Source: Flavobacterium denitrificans DSM 15936 (GTDB lineage: Bacteria > Bacteroidota > Bacteroidia > Flavobacteriales > Flavobacteriaceae). From it: a stretch of DNA of 64,000 bases. Below, one piece after another: positions 9,301-17,853 of this stretch; position 1 is the stretch's first letter; each line of letters starts with the position of its first letter. Location: positions 717,271 to 781,270 of the forward strand of contig NZ_AUDL01000004.1 of the NCBI RefSeq assembly GCF_000425445.1, in the 5' to 3' direction. The position numbers and the translations under genes are program-made. Under the pieces are notes generated by a model. That model saw nothing but the letters and a program-made list of their open reading frames with translations. It was not told the DNA's origin and did no database searches.

Positions 9301-10202
9301 TATAAATAAAGTTCCCCTTTCATGGTAATAATCGAAGAACCTCCAACTAAAATATCTTCTTCACGGTTCATGACTTCAATCATTGAGGCTTGTTTTAATT
9401 TTACGCCTTGAAGGATTTTATATTCCTTGTCGGATTTAGTGAATTTTTTTTGGGTTAAAAAACCAATTAAAGGACCCGCAGCGGTTCCTGTCGCAGGATC
9501 TTCATTTATGCCAATTATAGGATTGAAAAATCTCGTTTCGACTATATGTTCTTCATTTTCATCAGCAATGGTGAAACAATAAAAACCTTCAAAATTATAT
9601 TCTTTGGAAATTTCGATCAAGAGCTGATTGTCGGGAACAAAGCTGTTGAGTAATTCACTGTTTTTTATAGGAACCATTGTATGTGCAACTTCTGTTTTAA
9701 CTACTGTTGGAACAAAAGCATTTACATCTAAATCTTCAATTTTTAAGCCGAGCGCTACCGCAATTTTATAGGTTGGAATTTCCTGTTTAATGACGGCCGA
9801 TTTTTGATGCATTTGAACCACAGGATAAAAGGTAACAGGATCAAAGCTTACAGTTAATGGAATTGCAGAATGTTTCATCACGACAAAAGGCTCGCTTTCG
9901 TTTTGCTCATCAAAAATAGGCATCCCTTTTAGCAACGCACCACAGACTGCGCCCAGTAAATTGTGTCCGGCGCCGTCGATTTCAATTCCGGTTGGAGTGA
10001 AAGAACGAACGACAAGTGCTTTGTCACGTGGAGAGTAGTAAACAAAAGAGGTTTCAGAATAGCGAAATTCTTTAGAAATATCTTGATAGGTTTCTAGTTT
10101 TAAATTGCCCTCTGTAAAAACTACAGAAAGTGGATTTCCTTGATAGCTTTTATTTGAAAATACATCTAAAACATAATACTCTAATGTTTTTCTTCCCATC
10201 AT
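9300..10202 (-). CDS. PhzF-family isomerase/epimerase-like protein
   Basis: The 300 residues form the two-lobed diaminopimelate-epimerase-like fold of the PhzF family. The family glutamate is in YSETSFVYY near the N-terminus, the substrate-binding loop is DGAGHNLLGAV, and the second-lobe signature is NEDPATGTAAGPL. Outside phenazine clusters these proteins are usually of unknown substrate, and there are no phenazine genes here. The stop overlaps the terminator shared with the CDGSH gene. The start could be either of two adjacent ATGs. Confidence 0.88.
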   Translation of the reverse strand: MMGRKTLEYYVLDVFSNKSYQGNPLSVVFTEGNLKLETYQDISKEFRYSETSFVYYSPRDKALVVRSFTPTGIEIDGAGHNLLGAVCGALLKGMPIFDEQNESEPFVVMKHSAIPLTVSFDPVTFYPVVQMHQKSAVIKQEIPTYKIAVALGLKIEDLDVNAFVPTVVKTEVAHTMVPIKNSELLNSFVPDNQLLIEISKEYNFEGFYCFTIADENEEHIVETRFFNPIIGINEDPATGTAAGPLIGFLTQKKFTKSDKEYKILQGVKLKQASMIEVMNREEDILVGGSSIITMKGELYL

Positions 10203-10263
10203 ACTTTTTTCTTTTTAGCTCTGTTTTTTTATACGGAATAAAATTACGGTTTATTTGCAATAT

Positions 10264-10821
10264 TTACAGCATCCGTTTTTGTTCGGCGCTTATATTTATT
10301 GCTTTTTCAAGTCTTGCAATTCTTGTTTTTTCTTGTTTGGCGCTCATAATCCAGTGAATCATTACTTTTTTGTATGATGGTGCCTGATTTGTAAAATATT
10401 CCCAAGCTGTTTTATTGGCTCTAAATTGCTTTTCTAAATCGAGATCAAGAATATAAGCTTCATTTTCGTGCGAATAAATTTTGACTCTTTGTTCTGATTT
10501 ATGTTCAAAAGCGATGCGTCCCGCTTCTTTCATGAGTCCGGCTTTTGTGAGTTGTTCGATTTTTTTGATGTTGATGGCGCTCCAGATACTCGATTTTTTT
10601 CTTGGCGTAAATCTGATGGTGTAACTTTCTTCGTCAATTGATTTTCGAATGCCATCTATCCAACCAAAACAAAGTGCTTGATCTACAGATTCTGACCAAG
10701 ACATACATGGCTTTTTGCTTTTCACTTTGTAAAAACCTACTAGAAGTTCAGTTTCGTTTTCGTGATGCTTTTCCAGCCATTCTCTGAATTTTTCTTGGGT
10801 TGAAAAGAAGGTTGGATTCAT
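10264..10821 (-). CDS. YdeI/OmpD-associated family protein
   Basis: This 185-residue cytoplasmic protein matches the YdeI family seen across bacteria: WLEKHHENETELLVGFYK, then SWSESVDQALCFGWIDG, then RFTPRKKSSIWSAIN. The function is not established, although the family is sometimes annotated as bacteriocin protection. It lies 61 nt from the PhzF gene on the same strand. The link to PhzF is positional only. Confidence 0.8.
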   Translation of the reverse strand: MNPTFFSTQEKFREWLEKHHENETELLVGFYKVKSKKPCMSWSESVDQALCFGWIDGIRKSIDEESYTIRFTPRKKSSIWSAINIKKIEQLTKAGLMKEAGRIAFEHKSEQRVKIYSHENEAYILDLDLEKQFRANKTAWEYFTNQAPSYKKVMIHWIMSAKQEKTRIARLEKAINISAEQKRML

Positions 10822-10860
10822 TAATAATGACGTTTCAATTAGATTGTATAAAATTATAAT

Positions 10861-10894
10861 AAAACAGCAGTAAACGAAAATGTACTGCTGTTTT
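10861..10894 (-). terminator. Hairpin terminator after the PrcB_C-like lipoprotein gene
   Basis: AAAACAGCAGTA (10861-10872) pairs perfectly with TACTGCTGTTTT (10883-10894), giving a 12-bp stem and 10-nt loop. It lies just past the stop of the lipoprotein gene on the minus strand and ahead of the YdeI-like gene. Confidence 0.75.
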
Positions 10895-10919
10895 TTACAA
10901 TTTTATATATTTTGAAATT

Positions 10920-11366
10920 TTATTCGAAAACCACTTTTTTATTGCTCTTAGGCATTTGAATAATATGATATGGTTGTGTGTTTACTGTTGCAAAACCTCC
11001 AGGTTTTAATTGTTCTACTTTAACAAATATACGTTTATTGGTTTGAGTAATTTTGGTAATATCTATAGAATAACCACCATAGTTTCTGACTTGATCGATA
11101 ACGGCAATAATTTGATATTTTTTAAAATCAATATTTAGAGGCATAGAGTTTTCCGATGGGTTAGGGCCCAGCTTGTATTTTGTTAATAGATCATCAAATT
11201 GTTTTTGAGTTTTAATAACAAGATTTGCTTTTTGATTATCGTAATTTCCGCTAAAATGATCTCCATAAAGAATGCTTGAAAATTCCACGTTTGATTGTTC
11301 TGATTCGTCACTGCTGCAGCCAGTAAGAATAAATAAAATACTGAAAATAAATAAAATCTGCTTCAT
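10920..11366 (-). CDS. Lipoprotein with PrcB C-terminal-like domain
   Basis: I chose the ATG at 11366. From there the protein is 148 residues and opens with a lipoprotein signal (MKQILFIFSILFILTGCSSD; Cys17). A longer frame upstream runs through the GC-rich repeat and is not credible. The C-terminal half contains NYGGYSIDITKI followed by KIFVKVEQLKPGG-like text (read here as RIFVKVEQLKPG). This resembles the PrcB_C domain, named after the protease-complex subunit PrcB of Treponema. That assignment is by motif only. The protein should sit in a membrane facing the periplasm. Confidence 0.75.
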   Translation of the reverse strand: MKQILFIFSILFILTGCSSDESEQSNVEFSSILYGDHFSGNYDNQKANLVIKTQKQFDDLLTKYKLGPNPSENSMPLNIDFKKYQIIAVIDQVRNYGGYSIDITKITQTNKRIFVKVEQLKPGGFATVNTQPYHIIQMPKSNKKVVFE

Positions 11367-11443
11367 CGTTTTTTGGTTTTGGTTTATTGATTTGATTTTT
11401 AATTCGTTGTTAATTAGATAGATGTGGTTTTTACGAAATGGTT

Positions 11444-11530
11444 GCGTTAGGGATAGAAGCGGAAAGCCCACAGCCTGACGAAGGAAGAGCGAGGACTTGC
11501 AGCGGATAGCCCGGCCGGAGGAAACGCCCA
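11444..11530. repeat. GC-rich repeat-like island
   Basis: About 85 nt of GC-rich sequence (GCGGAAAGCC, CGAGGACTTGCAGCGG, CCCGGCCGGAGG) stands out from the AT-rich surroundings. It lies in the gap between two divergent genes and has no sensible ORF. It has the look of a dispersed non-coding element known informally in flavobacterial genomes. No second copy was seen in this window. Confidence 0.5.
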
Positions 11531-11614
11531 AAAAAATATTCTGAAACATATTGATATTTCTCCGAAATTTGCAAAACAATTCTTGAGTATTTATACTATA
11601 AAAGAAGAAAAACC

Positions 11615-12310
11615 ATGGCAAAAGGACCAGAGAAAAATACTAAAAACAAAGCTTTGCATACTAAATTGCTGAACAGAAAGAAAGCGAAACTTCGTGAAGA
11701 GAAGGAGGCGCAAAAACTTCGTTTGAAAGCAATAGTGGCAAAATCAAATCAAACAAATGATATAGAAATGGAGGAATTTGGCAGAATATTAGTTTCAGAA
11801 ACGGCAAATAATAGTGAAAATCCGCAGGATGTGATTCATTCGAATATTTCGGTAATCAATTTAATGCGCGAAGAAGGTGTGGATGATGAATTTATTCATG
11901 AAGATGCATTGACAAGTTATTATCTGGATTATTATTGGTCACAATATACGCAGGGAAATTTTGCGAAATTTGTTCATAATTCTGGCTGGAATAAAGATTT
12001 GAACGAATTAATTGAAGAAGGTTTGGCTTTAATTGGTGCAGAAAAACACTTAGAATTGTTTTTGGAACAAAGCAAAAAAGTTAGAATCACCAGCAATATT
12101 AAATTAGATAAATTTTTGAAAGGAAAACTGGAAGGCGCAAATCCTATTCGCGATTCTTTTAATAATAATGCTTTTTTTGAATTGGAAGAAAATTTGGTTG
12201 AACTGAATGCTAACTTTTTAAAGACGCATCCGGATTTTGAAGCACTTTCAGTAGATGATATGTTTGCTGTTTTGGAAGAGTTTGTAGGACATGAAATTAA
12301 GCGTGCATAA
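11615..12310 (+). CDS. Unknown protein, possibly DMP19/DUF4375-like
   Basis: The first ~45 of 231 residues are strongly basic and probably disordered (KNKALHTKLLNRKKAKLREE). The remainder is acidic and helical. The segment SQYTQGNFAKFVHNSGW, followed by LIEEGLALIGAEKHLELF, resembles the DMP19/DUF4375 pattern of an FxxYxxNSxG-like stretch followed by an IGA helix. The match is loose and I hold it weakly. It has no signal peptide or membrane segment. It is transcribed divergently from the lipoprotein gene, with the GC-rich island between them. Confidence 0.65.
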   Translation: MAKGPEKNTKNKALHTKLLNRKKAKLREEKEAQKLRLKAIVAKSNQTNDIEMEEFGRILVSETANNSENPQDVIHSNISVINLMREEGVDDEFIHEDALTSYYLDYYWSQYTQGNFAKFVHNSGWNKDLNELIEEGLALIGAEKHLELFLEQSKKVRITSNIKLDKFLKGKLEGANPIRDSFNNNAFFELEENLVELNANFLKTHPDFEALSVDDMFAVLEEFVGHEIKRA

Positions 12311-12603
12311 ATTTTATAATATGCTTTAAATGTCAAAAAGATTAATTATTCAATAGAATATACAGGATCTTATACGTTAAATCAGTAAAATGGGCTTTTG
12401 GAGATCGAACTACCGAAACAGTAGCTTGGAACATTGCAGCAATTACTTGTTGAGTGCAAATAAATGTTTTTCGCAATTTTTAAGCGTTTCGAACGGATTT
12501 ATTTACGAATTTCTAATAATTATATAAATGATCTGGCAATTTATGTAACATGTTTGCAGGCTTTAAAATTAATTTAGCAGTATTAATTTTAAAGAAAATA
12601 AAC

Positions 12604-13023
12604 ATGAAAACTAAACGTATATTATTAGGGCTATTATTGTGTATTGGATTAACTACTATGTCGTGCAGCAATGACGACAATGAAGGAGAAACACTAGTAC
12701 CGCTATCAGGGAAATGGGATTTAAGTAAAACCGGAACTGTTATAAATGGTACAGAAACATTAACTGATGCAGCAGAGAATCAAAGTGGTTGTAACAAAGA
12801 TTATTTAGAATTAAAATTGGACAACACAGTAAATGTTGGGGATTATAGTTCAGTTGTAAGTGCTTGTGCCTTAACAGTTCAGTCAGGGATTTATTCTAGA
12901 TCACACAATAATTTAACTACGGTTGTAAATGGTGTAAGTAAAACTCAAGATATTGTGAATCTTACACTTAAGGAATTGAAATTGAGAGATGCGTCAGGTT
13001 TTATCACGGTATATACCAGATAA
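12604..13023 (+). CDS. Lipocalin-like lipoprotein
   Basis: The ATG at 12604 gives 139 residues with a lipoprotein signal (LLLCIGLTTMSC). The lipobox cysteine is followed by SNDD, typical of Bacteroidetes surface lipoproteins. The mature domain opens with LSGKWDLSKTGTVINGTE, the usual start of the small lipocalin-like domain in this phylum, and contains several short beta strands. The ligand is unknown. A good terminator follows. The 293-nt gap before it shows no confident gene. Confidence 0.75.
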   Translation: MKTKRILLGLLLCIGLTTMSCSNDDNEGETLVPLSGKWDLSKTGTVINGTETLTDAAENQSGCNKDYLELKLDNTVNVGDYSSVVSACALTVQSGIYSRSHNNLTTVVNGVSKTQDIVNLTLKELKLRDASGFITVYTR

Positions 13024-13071
13024 AAAATCAAAAATTTATAGTTAAATCTTGAATCGTCAAGGTTTATCGTG

Positions 13072-13110
13072 AAAACGGAAATGGCTTTTTTAAGCTGTTT
13101 CCGTTTTTTT
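13072..13110 (+). terminator. Rho-independent terminator
   Basis: AAAACGGAAA (13072-13081) pairs with TTTCCGTTTT (13098-13107), followed by a T-run. It ends the lipocalin-like gene before the serS promoter. Confidence 0.8.
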
Positions 13111-13165
13111 CTTGATGTAAATCGTTGAAGGATGAAATGTTGATTTGAAAATTTTCCACAAAAAC

Positions 13166-13201
13166 TTTGTAGCAATCTTACCAAACATTTGCTTAAATTT
13201 G
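13166..13201 (+). promoter_or_regulatory. Candidate serS promoter
   Basis: TTTG at 13166-13169 and TAAATTTG at 13194-13201 match the Bacteroidetes -33/-7 boxes. The spacing of 24 nt is slightly long. The -7 box lies 40 nt before the serS ATG. Confidence 0.45.
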
Positions 13202-13241
13202 CTTCCGTTATAAAAAATACAATAGTTATAAAAAACAAGCT

Positions 13242-14513
13242 ATGTTACAAATCGCATTTATTAGAGAGAATCAAGAGAAAGTAATCAAGGCTTTAGCAAA
13301 ACGAAATATCGATGCTAAAAGCGTTGTTGAAGAGGTGGTGCAATTAGATGAAAACCGTCGTGCTGCGCAAGTAGAATTAGACAATGTTTTATCTGAATCT
13401 AATAAATTATCCAAAGATATTGGCGAATTAATGAAAGCTGGAGAGAAAGCTAAAGCAGCGATCTTAAAAGAAAAAACGGTTTCATTAAAAGAAAAAAGTA
13501 AAGAATTAGGTGAAAAAGCCGAAGCTCTTGCTGTTGAATTGACAAACAAATTATACACTTTACCCAATTTGCCTGCTGATATTGTTCCTGAAGGAAAAAC
13601 TCCAGATGACAATTTGAATGTTTTTCAAGAAGGAGAAATTCCGGTTTTGCACGAAGGCGCGCAACCACACTGGGAATTGGTAAAGAAATACGATATTATA
13701 GATTTTGAGCTTGGTGTAAAAATCACGGGCGCTGGTTTTCCTGTTTACAAAGGAAAAGGAGCTCGTTTGCAACGTGCTTTAATCAATTATTTTTTAGATA
13801 AAAATACTGCTGCTGGGTACAATGAAGTTCAAGTTCCGCATTTGGTAAATGAAGCTTCTGGATATGGAACAGGGCAATTGCCAGACAAAGAAGGGCAAAT
13901 GTATCACGCAGGTTTAGACGATTTATATTTGATTCCAACGGCTGAGGTTCCAGTTACAAATTTATTCCGTGATGTGATTTTAAACGAAAGTGAATTGCCA
14001 GTTCTTCAAACAGCATATACGCCATGTTTCCGTCGTGAAGCGGGTTCTTATGGAGCGCACGTACGCGGATTAAACCGTTTGCACCAATTTGACAAAGTTG
14101 AAATTGTACGCATCGAGCATCCTGAAAAATCATACGAAGCGCTTGACGGAATGGTTGAACATGTAAAAAACATTTTGCAGGAATTAAAATTGCCGTACAG
14201 AATTTTGCGTCTTTGCGGAGGCGACATGGGATTCACATCGGCTTTGACTTATGATTTTGAGGTATTTTCTACTGCGCAGGATCGTTGGCTGGAAATCAGT
14301 TCGGTTTCTAACTTCGAAACTTTCCAGGCAAATCGTTTGAAATTACGTTTCAAAGATAAAGATGGTAAAAACCAATTGGCGCATACATTGAACGGAAGTT
14401 CATTGGCCTTGCCAAGAGTTTTGGCCGGAATTTTAGAAAATTACCAAACTCCAGAAGGAATCGTAATTCCAGAAGTTTTACGTCCTTACTGCGGATTTGA
14501 TATTATAAACTAA
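13242..14513 (+). CDS. serS: Seryl-tRNA synthetase
   Basis: This 423-residue class II synthetase charges tRNA-Ser and tRNA-Sec. The N-terminal ~110 residues are the charged antiparallel coiled coil that reaches the tRNA variable arm. The catalytic core has motif 2 in CFRREAGSYG and motif 3 in NGSSLALPRVLAGILENYQ. The serine-binding TAEVPVTN loop is present. The length and all motifs are normal. A palindromic repeat separates it from the TPR gene downstream. Confidence 0.97.
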   Translation: MLQIAFIRENQEKVIKALAKRNIDAKSVVEEVVQLDENRRAAQVELDNVLSESNKLSKDIGELMKAGEKAKAAILKEKTVSLKEKSKELGEKAEALAVELTNKLYTLPNLPADIVPEGKTPDDNLNVFQEGEIPVLHEGAQPHWELVKKYDIIDFELGVKITGAGFPVYKGKGARLQRALINYFLDKNTAAGYNEVQVPHLVNEASGYGTGQLPDKEGQMYHAGLDDLYLIPTAEVPVTNLFRDVILNESELPVLQTAYTPCFRREAGSYGAHVRGLNRLHQFDKVEIVRIEHPEKSYEALDGMVEHVKNILQELKLPYRILRLCGGDMGFTSALTYDFEVFSTAQDRWLEISSVSNFETFQANRLKLRFKDKDGKNQLAHTLNGSSLALPRVLAGILENYQTPEGIVIPEVLRPYCGFDIIN

Positions 14514-14535
14514 ATTTTTTGTAATTTAGAGTATT

Positions 14536-14568
14536 AAACCTAACAGGTTTTTAAAACCTGTTAGGTTT
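14536..14568. repeat. Perfect 15-bp inverted repeat
   Basis: AAACCTAACAGGTTT (14536-14550) and its exact complement AAACCTGTTAGGTTT (14554-14568) flank a 3-nt loop. It lies 22 nt after the serS stop and could act as a terminator. It also resembles the palindromes at 29441-29579, which share AAGGTTT...AAACCTT cores. Confidence 0.85.
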
Positions 14569-14605
14569 CTTAATTATTTCAAATGCCACATTAAAAAACT
14601 GAAAT

Positions 14606-16387
14606 ATGAAAAACATCATTATCTATATCGTTTTGTTGTGGTCTGGTTTTACTTTTGCCCAAAATGAGCAACTTGCTCAATATTACTACGATAAGGGCGA
14701 TTTTGAAAAAGCAAAAGTCAGTTACGAGGAGCTTTTAAACAGCGCACCATCAAATACCCAATATTTTTTAAGAGTTATTGATTGTTATCAGCAACTGCAA
14801 CAATTTTCGGTAGCTGAAAAAGCAATTCAAGATCGTTACAACAAATACAAACAAGGTGTTTTTTTGGTTGAGTTGGGATATAATTTCCAATTGCAAAAAA
14901 ATGAATCCAAAGCAAGAAGCTATTACGATCAGGCAATTGAGAAAATCAAAGTAAATCCGAATGATGTTTACGGAATTGGAAATTCGTTTGAGAAGAAAGT
15001 ATTGTTGGAATATGCCTTAAAAGCGTATCAAACGGCAATGCAGATTCAGCCGAATTATAATTTTAATTTTCAGATTGGAATGTTGTACGGTCAATTGGGG
15101 AAAACAGATGAAATGATTGATCTTCTGCTAACAGAATCCTATAAGAACCCACAAAATGCTAATTTGATTCAGGCGCAATTGTCGCGTTTCATGAACGGTG
15201 AAACCGATAGTACTGCTTTTAAAGACGCTATGCGTAAAGCATTGATTTTAAAAACGCAGAAAGATCAGGATGTATTTTGGAATCATTATTTAAGTTGGTT
15301 TTATGTACAGCAAAAAGAGTTTGGAAAAGCGTTTATTCAAGAAAAAGCAATTTATAAACGAGAACCAGAATCGCTTTCAAGTATTGTCAATTTGAGTCAA
15401 TTTGCGCTGAATGAAGATGATACCGAAACTGCTGCTGAAATCTTGAATTTTATTTTATTAAATACCAAAGATTTGGATTTATTGGTGCAGACCAATTATT
15501 ATTTAATGGAAATTAAAATTGATAAAGCGCAGGAAAAAGATTACCCAGCAATTGATGCCGAACTGCAGCAATTGCTTGCAACTTATGAAGTAACTCCGTT
15601 TACCTTATCTTTGCAATTAATTAGAGCGCATTTTACGGCTTTTAATTTGAAAAAGCCAGAAGAAGGTATTGCAATTGTAAAACACGCTTTGGAGCTCAAT
15701 TTAAATGATTACCAAGAAGCAGATGCCAAAATGGAATTGGGAGATATTTTGCTTTTGCAGGAAAAATTTAATCAAGCGCTTATTTACTATTCGCAGATTC
15801 AATTGGATTTGAAGAATGATGTTATGGCGCATGAAGCGAGTTTAAAAGCGGCAAAAACAAGTTATTATAAAACTGATTTTGAATGGGCTTTGAAACAGTT
15901 CAAAGAATTAAAATCAGCAAATACACAATTGATCGCTAATGATGCTCTTGAGTATTTTTTATTGATAAACGACAATACGGTGGCCGATTCGACGCAAACG
16001 GCATTAAAGCAATTTGCAAAAGGTGATTTTTTAATTTATCAGAATAAAAAACAAGAAGCAATAACACAGTTTCAGGGTATTTTGAAAGCCTTCAAAGGAC
16101 AAGAAATTGAAGCTGTAACCATGTTGCGATTAGGTAAGATGTACGAAAGTTTAAAAGATTATAATGCGGCTTTAAGCCAATATCAACAAATCATAGACCA
16201 TCATGGAGACGGTATTTATGTTGATGAAGCATTGTTTTTTTCGGCAGAAATTTACAATGATGAATTTCATGATGCTGAAAAAGCAAAACCCTTGTATGAA
16301 AAGGTAATTTTCAATCATCAAGACAGTATTTACTTTGTTGATGCCAGAAAAAAATATAGAGAGTTAAGAGGAGACAAGAATTTGTAG
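14606..16387 (+). CDS. Exported tetratricopeptide-repeat protein
   Basis: The 593-residue protein has a signal peptide (MKNIIIYIVLLWSGFTFAQ) followed by helical repeats throughout. Clear TPR units include AQYYYDKGDFEKAKVSYEEL at residues ~24-43, one near LQEKFNQALIYYSQIQLDL, and MYESLKDYNAALSQYQQII near the C-terminus. TPR arrays mediate protein contacts, so it is probably a periplasmic scaffold or assembly factor. It lies between serS and the DUF4286 gene on one strand. The partner is unknown. Confidence 0.85.
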   Translation: MKNIIIYIVLLWSGFTFAQNEQLAQYYYDKGDFEKAKVSYEELLNSAPSNTQYFLRVIDCYQQLQQFSVAEKAIQDRYNKYKQGVFLVELGYNFQLQKNESKARSYYDQAIEKIKVNPNDVYGIGNSFEKKVLLEYALKAYQTAMQIQPNYNFNFQIGMLYGQLGKTDEMIDLLLTESYKNPQNANLIQAQLSRFMNGETDSTAFKDAMRKALILKTQKDQDVFWNHYLSWFYVQQKEFGKAFIQEKAIYKREPESLSSIVNLSQFALNEDDTETAAEILNFILLNTKDLDLLVQTNYYLMEIKIDKAQEKDYPAIDAELQQLLATYEVTPFTLSLQLIRAHFTAFNLKKPEEGIAIVKHALELNLNDYQEADAKMELGDILLLQEKFNQALIYYSQIQLDLKNDVMAHEASLKAAKTSYYKTDFEWALKQFKELKSANTQLIANDALEYFLLINDNTVADSTQTALKQFAKGDFLIYQNKKQEAITQFQGILKAFKGQEIEAVTMLRLGKMYESLKDYNAALSQYQQIIDHHGDGIYVDEALFFSAEIYNDEFHDAEKAKPLYEKVIFNHQDSIYFVDARKKYRELRGDKNL

Positions 16388-16471
16388 AATTAAATTCCGA
16401 AACGGAATTCCAAATTCCAAAAAAAAGAAGAATTAGAAATACGAGGAAATCTGTTTTTAAGTTTTGAGAAA

Positions 16472-16510
16472 AACCTCAGAACCTTAGGATCTTAGAACCT
16501 CAGAACCTTA
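16472..16510. repeat. Two 15-nt direct repeats, period 24
   Basis: AACCTCAGAACCTTA occurs at 16472-16486 and again at 16496-16510, separated by GGATCTTAG. The copies lie immediately before the DUF4286 start at 16518. They may be a relic of slippage and have no clear coding role. Confidence 0.8.
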
Positions 16511-16517
16511 GAAAAAA

Positions 16518-16829
16518 ATGATTATTTACAACATCACGACAAATATACACGAAAGCGTTCACGACCAATGGTTGAAATGGATGCAGGAAAAACACATACC
16601 GGAAATTTTGGCAACTGAAAAATTTTCATCTGCACGAATTGTAAAGGTTTTAGTTGAAGAAGAAATGGGAGGTGTCACGTATTCTGTTCAATATACAACA
16701 GACAGCAAGGATACACTTGAAAAATATTATTTGGAAGACCAGCCAAGATTTGACAGAGAAGCATTAGAATTATTTGCTGATAAAATGCTTTCATTCAGAA
16801 CAGAATTGGAAGTTATTTCAGAGCATTAA
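16518..16829 (+). CDS. DUF4286 family protein
   Basis: This small 103-residue cytoplasmic protein has the ferredoxin-like pattern of DUF4286. It begins MIIYNITTNIHESVHDQWLK, continues WMQEKHIPEIL, and closes with RFDREALELFADKMLSFRTE. No catalytic residues are known for the family. It lies ahead of ksgA, which has its own promoter. Confidence 0.85.
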   Translation: MIIYNITTNIHESVHDQWLKWMQEKHIPEILATEKFSSARIVKVLVEEEMGGVTYSVQYTTDSKDTLEKYYLEDQPRFDREALELFADKMLSFRTELEVISEH

Positions 16830-16960
16830 TTAGCTCTCAGTCTCGGTTTTCAGTTTTCAGAAAAGAGAATTGCCCACAGATTTGGCTGATTAAACGGATT
16901 TACACAGATTATTTGATTTAAAATTTGTGATAATTTGTAGAATTCGTGGCAAAAGAATAT

Positions 16961-16993
16961 AAAGCTTTGTGTCTTTCTGCCTTCGTGGCAAAA
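16961..16993. repeat. Interspersed 33-nt repeat, copy 2
   Basis: This copy runs from GCTTTGTGTCTTTC to GCCTTCGTGGCAAAA and matches 8886-8918 and 30986-31018 closely. It lies 16 nt upstream of the ksgA -33 box. The segment before it (16875-16950) contains degenerate CACAGATT/AAACGGATTTAC text of another repeat family. Confidence 0.75.
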
Positions 16994-17008
16994 AAATAAA
17001 GACAAAGC

Positions 17009-17040
17009 TTTGAGCCTTTGATTTAAAAAGAATACTTTTG
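17009..17040 (+). promoter_or_regulatory. ksgA promoter
   Basis: TTTG (17009-17012), a 20-nt spacer and TACTTTTG (17033-17040) match the Bacteroidetes housekeeping promoter well. Transcription should begin near 17046, about 20 nt before the ksgA ATG. That argues against the in-frame upstream codon at 17038. Confidence 0.7.
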
Positions 17041-17067
17041 CAGCCTTGTGGCAAAATAGGTAAGAAA

Positions 17068-17853
17068 ATGGAAAAAGTAAAAGCCAAAAAACATTTAGGA
17101 CAGCATTTCCTTAAAGATGAAAGTATTGCAAAAGCAATTGCTGATACTTTGAGCTTAAAGGGATATGACGAGGTTTTAGAAATAGGACCAGGGATGGGTG
17201 TGCTTACTAAATACTTGCTTGACAAACCAATTACAACCCGAGTAATTGAGATTGACACAGAGTCCGTTGCCTATTTGGATGCGAATTATCCAAAATTAAA
17301 AGACAAAATCATTTCAGAAGACTTTCTGAAATACAATATAAACCAGATTTACGAAAACAAGCAATTTGCTATTATTGGTAACTTTCCTTATAACATATCG
17401 TCTCAAATTGTTTTTAGAACATTAGAATTTAGAGATCAGATTCCAGAGTTTTCTGGAATGTTTCAAAAGGAAGTTGCAGAGCGAATCTGCGAGAAAAAAG
17501 GATCAAAAACTTACGGAATCTTGTCCGTTTTGGCACAGGCTTTCTATGATACTGAGTATTTGTTTACTGTAGACGAGAATGTTTTTATTCCTCCGCCCAA
17601 GGTCAAGTCGGGTGTGATGAAAATGACCCGAAAGGAAGACTATAGTCTTCCGTGTGGCGAAAAGTTGTTTTTTAATGTCGTAAAAACAGCTTTCCAGCAA
17701 AGAAGAAAAACATTACGTAACAGTTTGAAAACATTAAATTTATCAGACAATTTGCGAGAAGACACTATCTTTGATAAACGTCCTGAGCAACTTAGCGTTG
17801 ACGAATTTATTGTTTTGACTCAAAAAATAGAAGCCGATGGAGTTCAAAGTTAG
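17068..17853 (+). CDS. ksgA: 16S rRNA dimethyladenosine transferase
   Basis: The enzyme dimethylates two adjacent adenines in the 3'-terminal hairpin of 16S rRNA during 30S assembly. From the ATG at 17068 it has 261 residues. It opens with [15 protein letters not shown], then the SAM-binding [12 protein letters not shown], and the catalytic [12 protein letters not shown] (an N-[LF]-P-Y motif). Length and motifs are standard. Its last 17 bases overlap mgtE in another frame, so the two are probably co-translated. Confidence 0.96.
   Translation: MEKVKAKKHLGQHFLKDESIAKAIADTLSLKGYDEVLEIGPGMGVLTKYLLDKPITTRVIEIDTESVAYLDANYPKLKDKIISEDFLKYNINQIYENKQFAIIGNFPYNISSQIVFRTLEFRDQIPEFSGMFQKEVAERICEKKGSKTYGILSVLAQAFYDTEYLFTVDENVFIPPPKVKSGVMKMTRKEDYSLPCGEKLFFNVVKTAFQQRRKTLRNSLKTLNLSDNLREDTIFDKRPEQLSVDEFIVLTQKIEADGVQS

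Noticed and set aside
11367..11621. N-terminal extension of the PrcB_C-like lipoprotein to 233 residues
   Set aside because: The extra 85 residues come from the GC-rich island and the divergent gene region. A standard lipoprotein signal starts at 11366.
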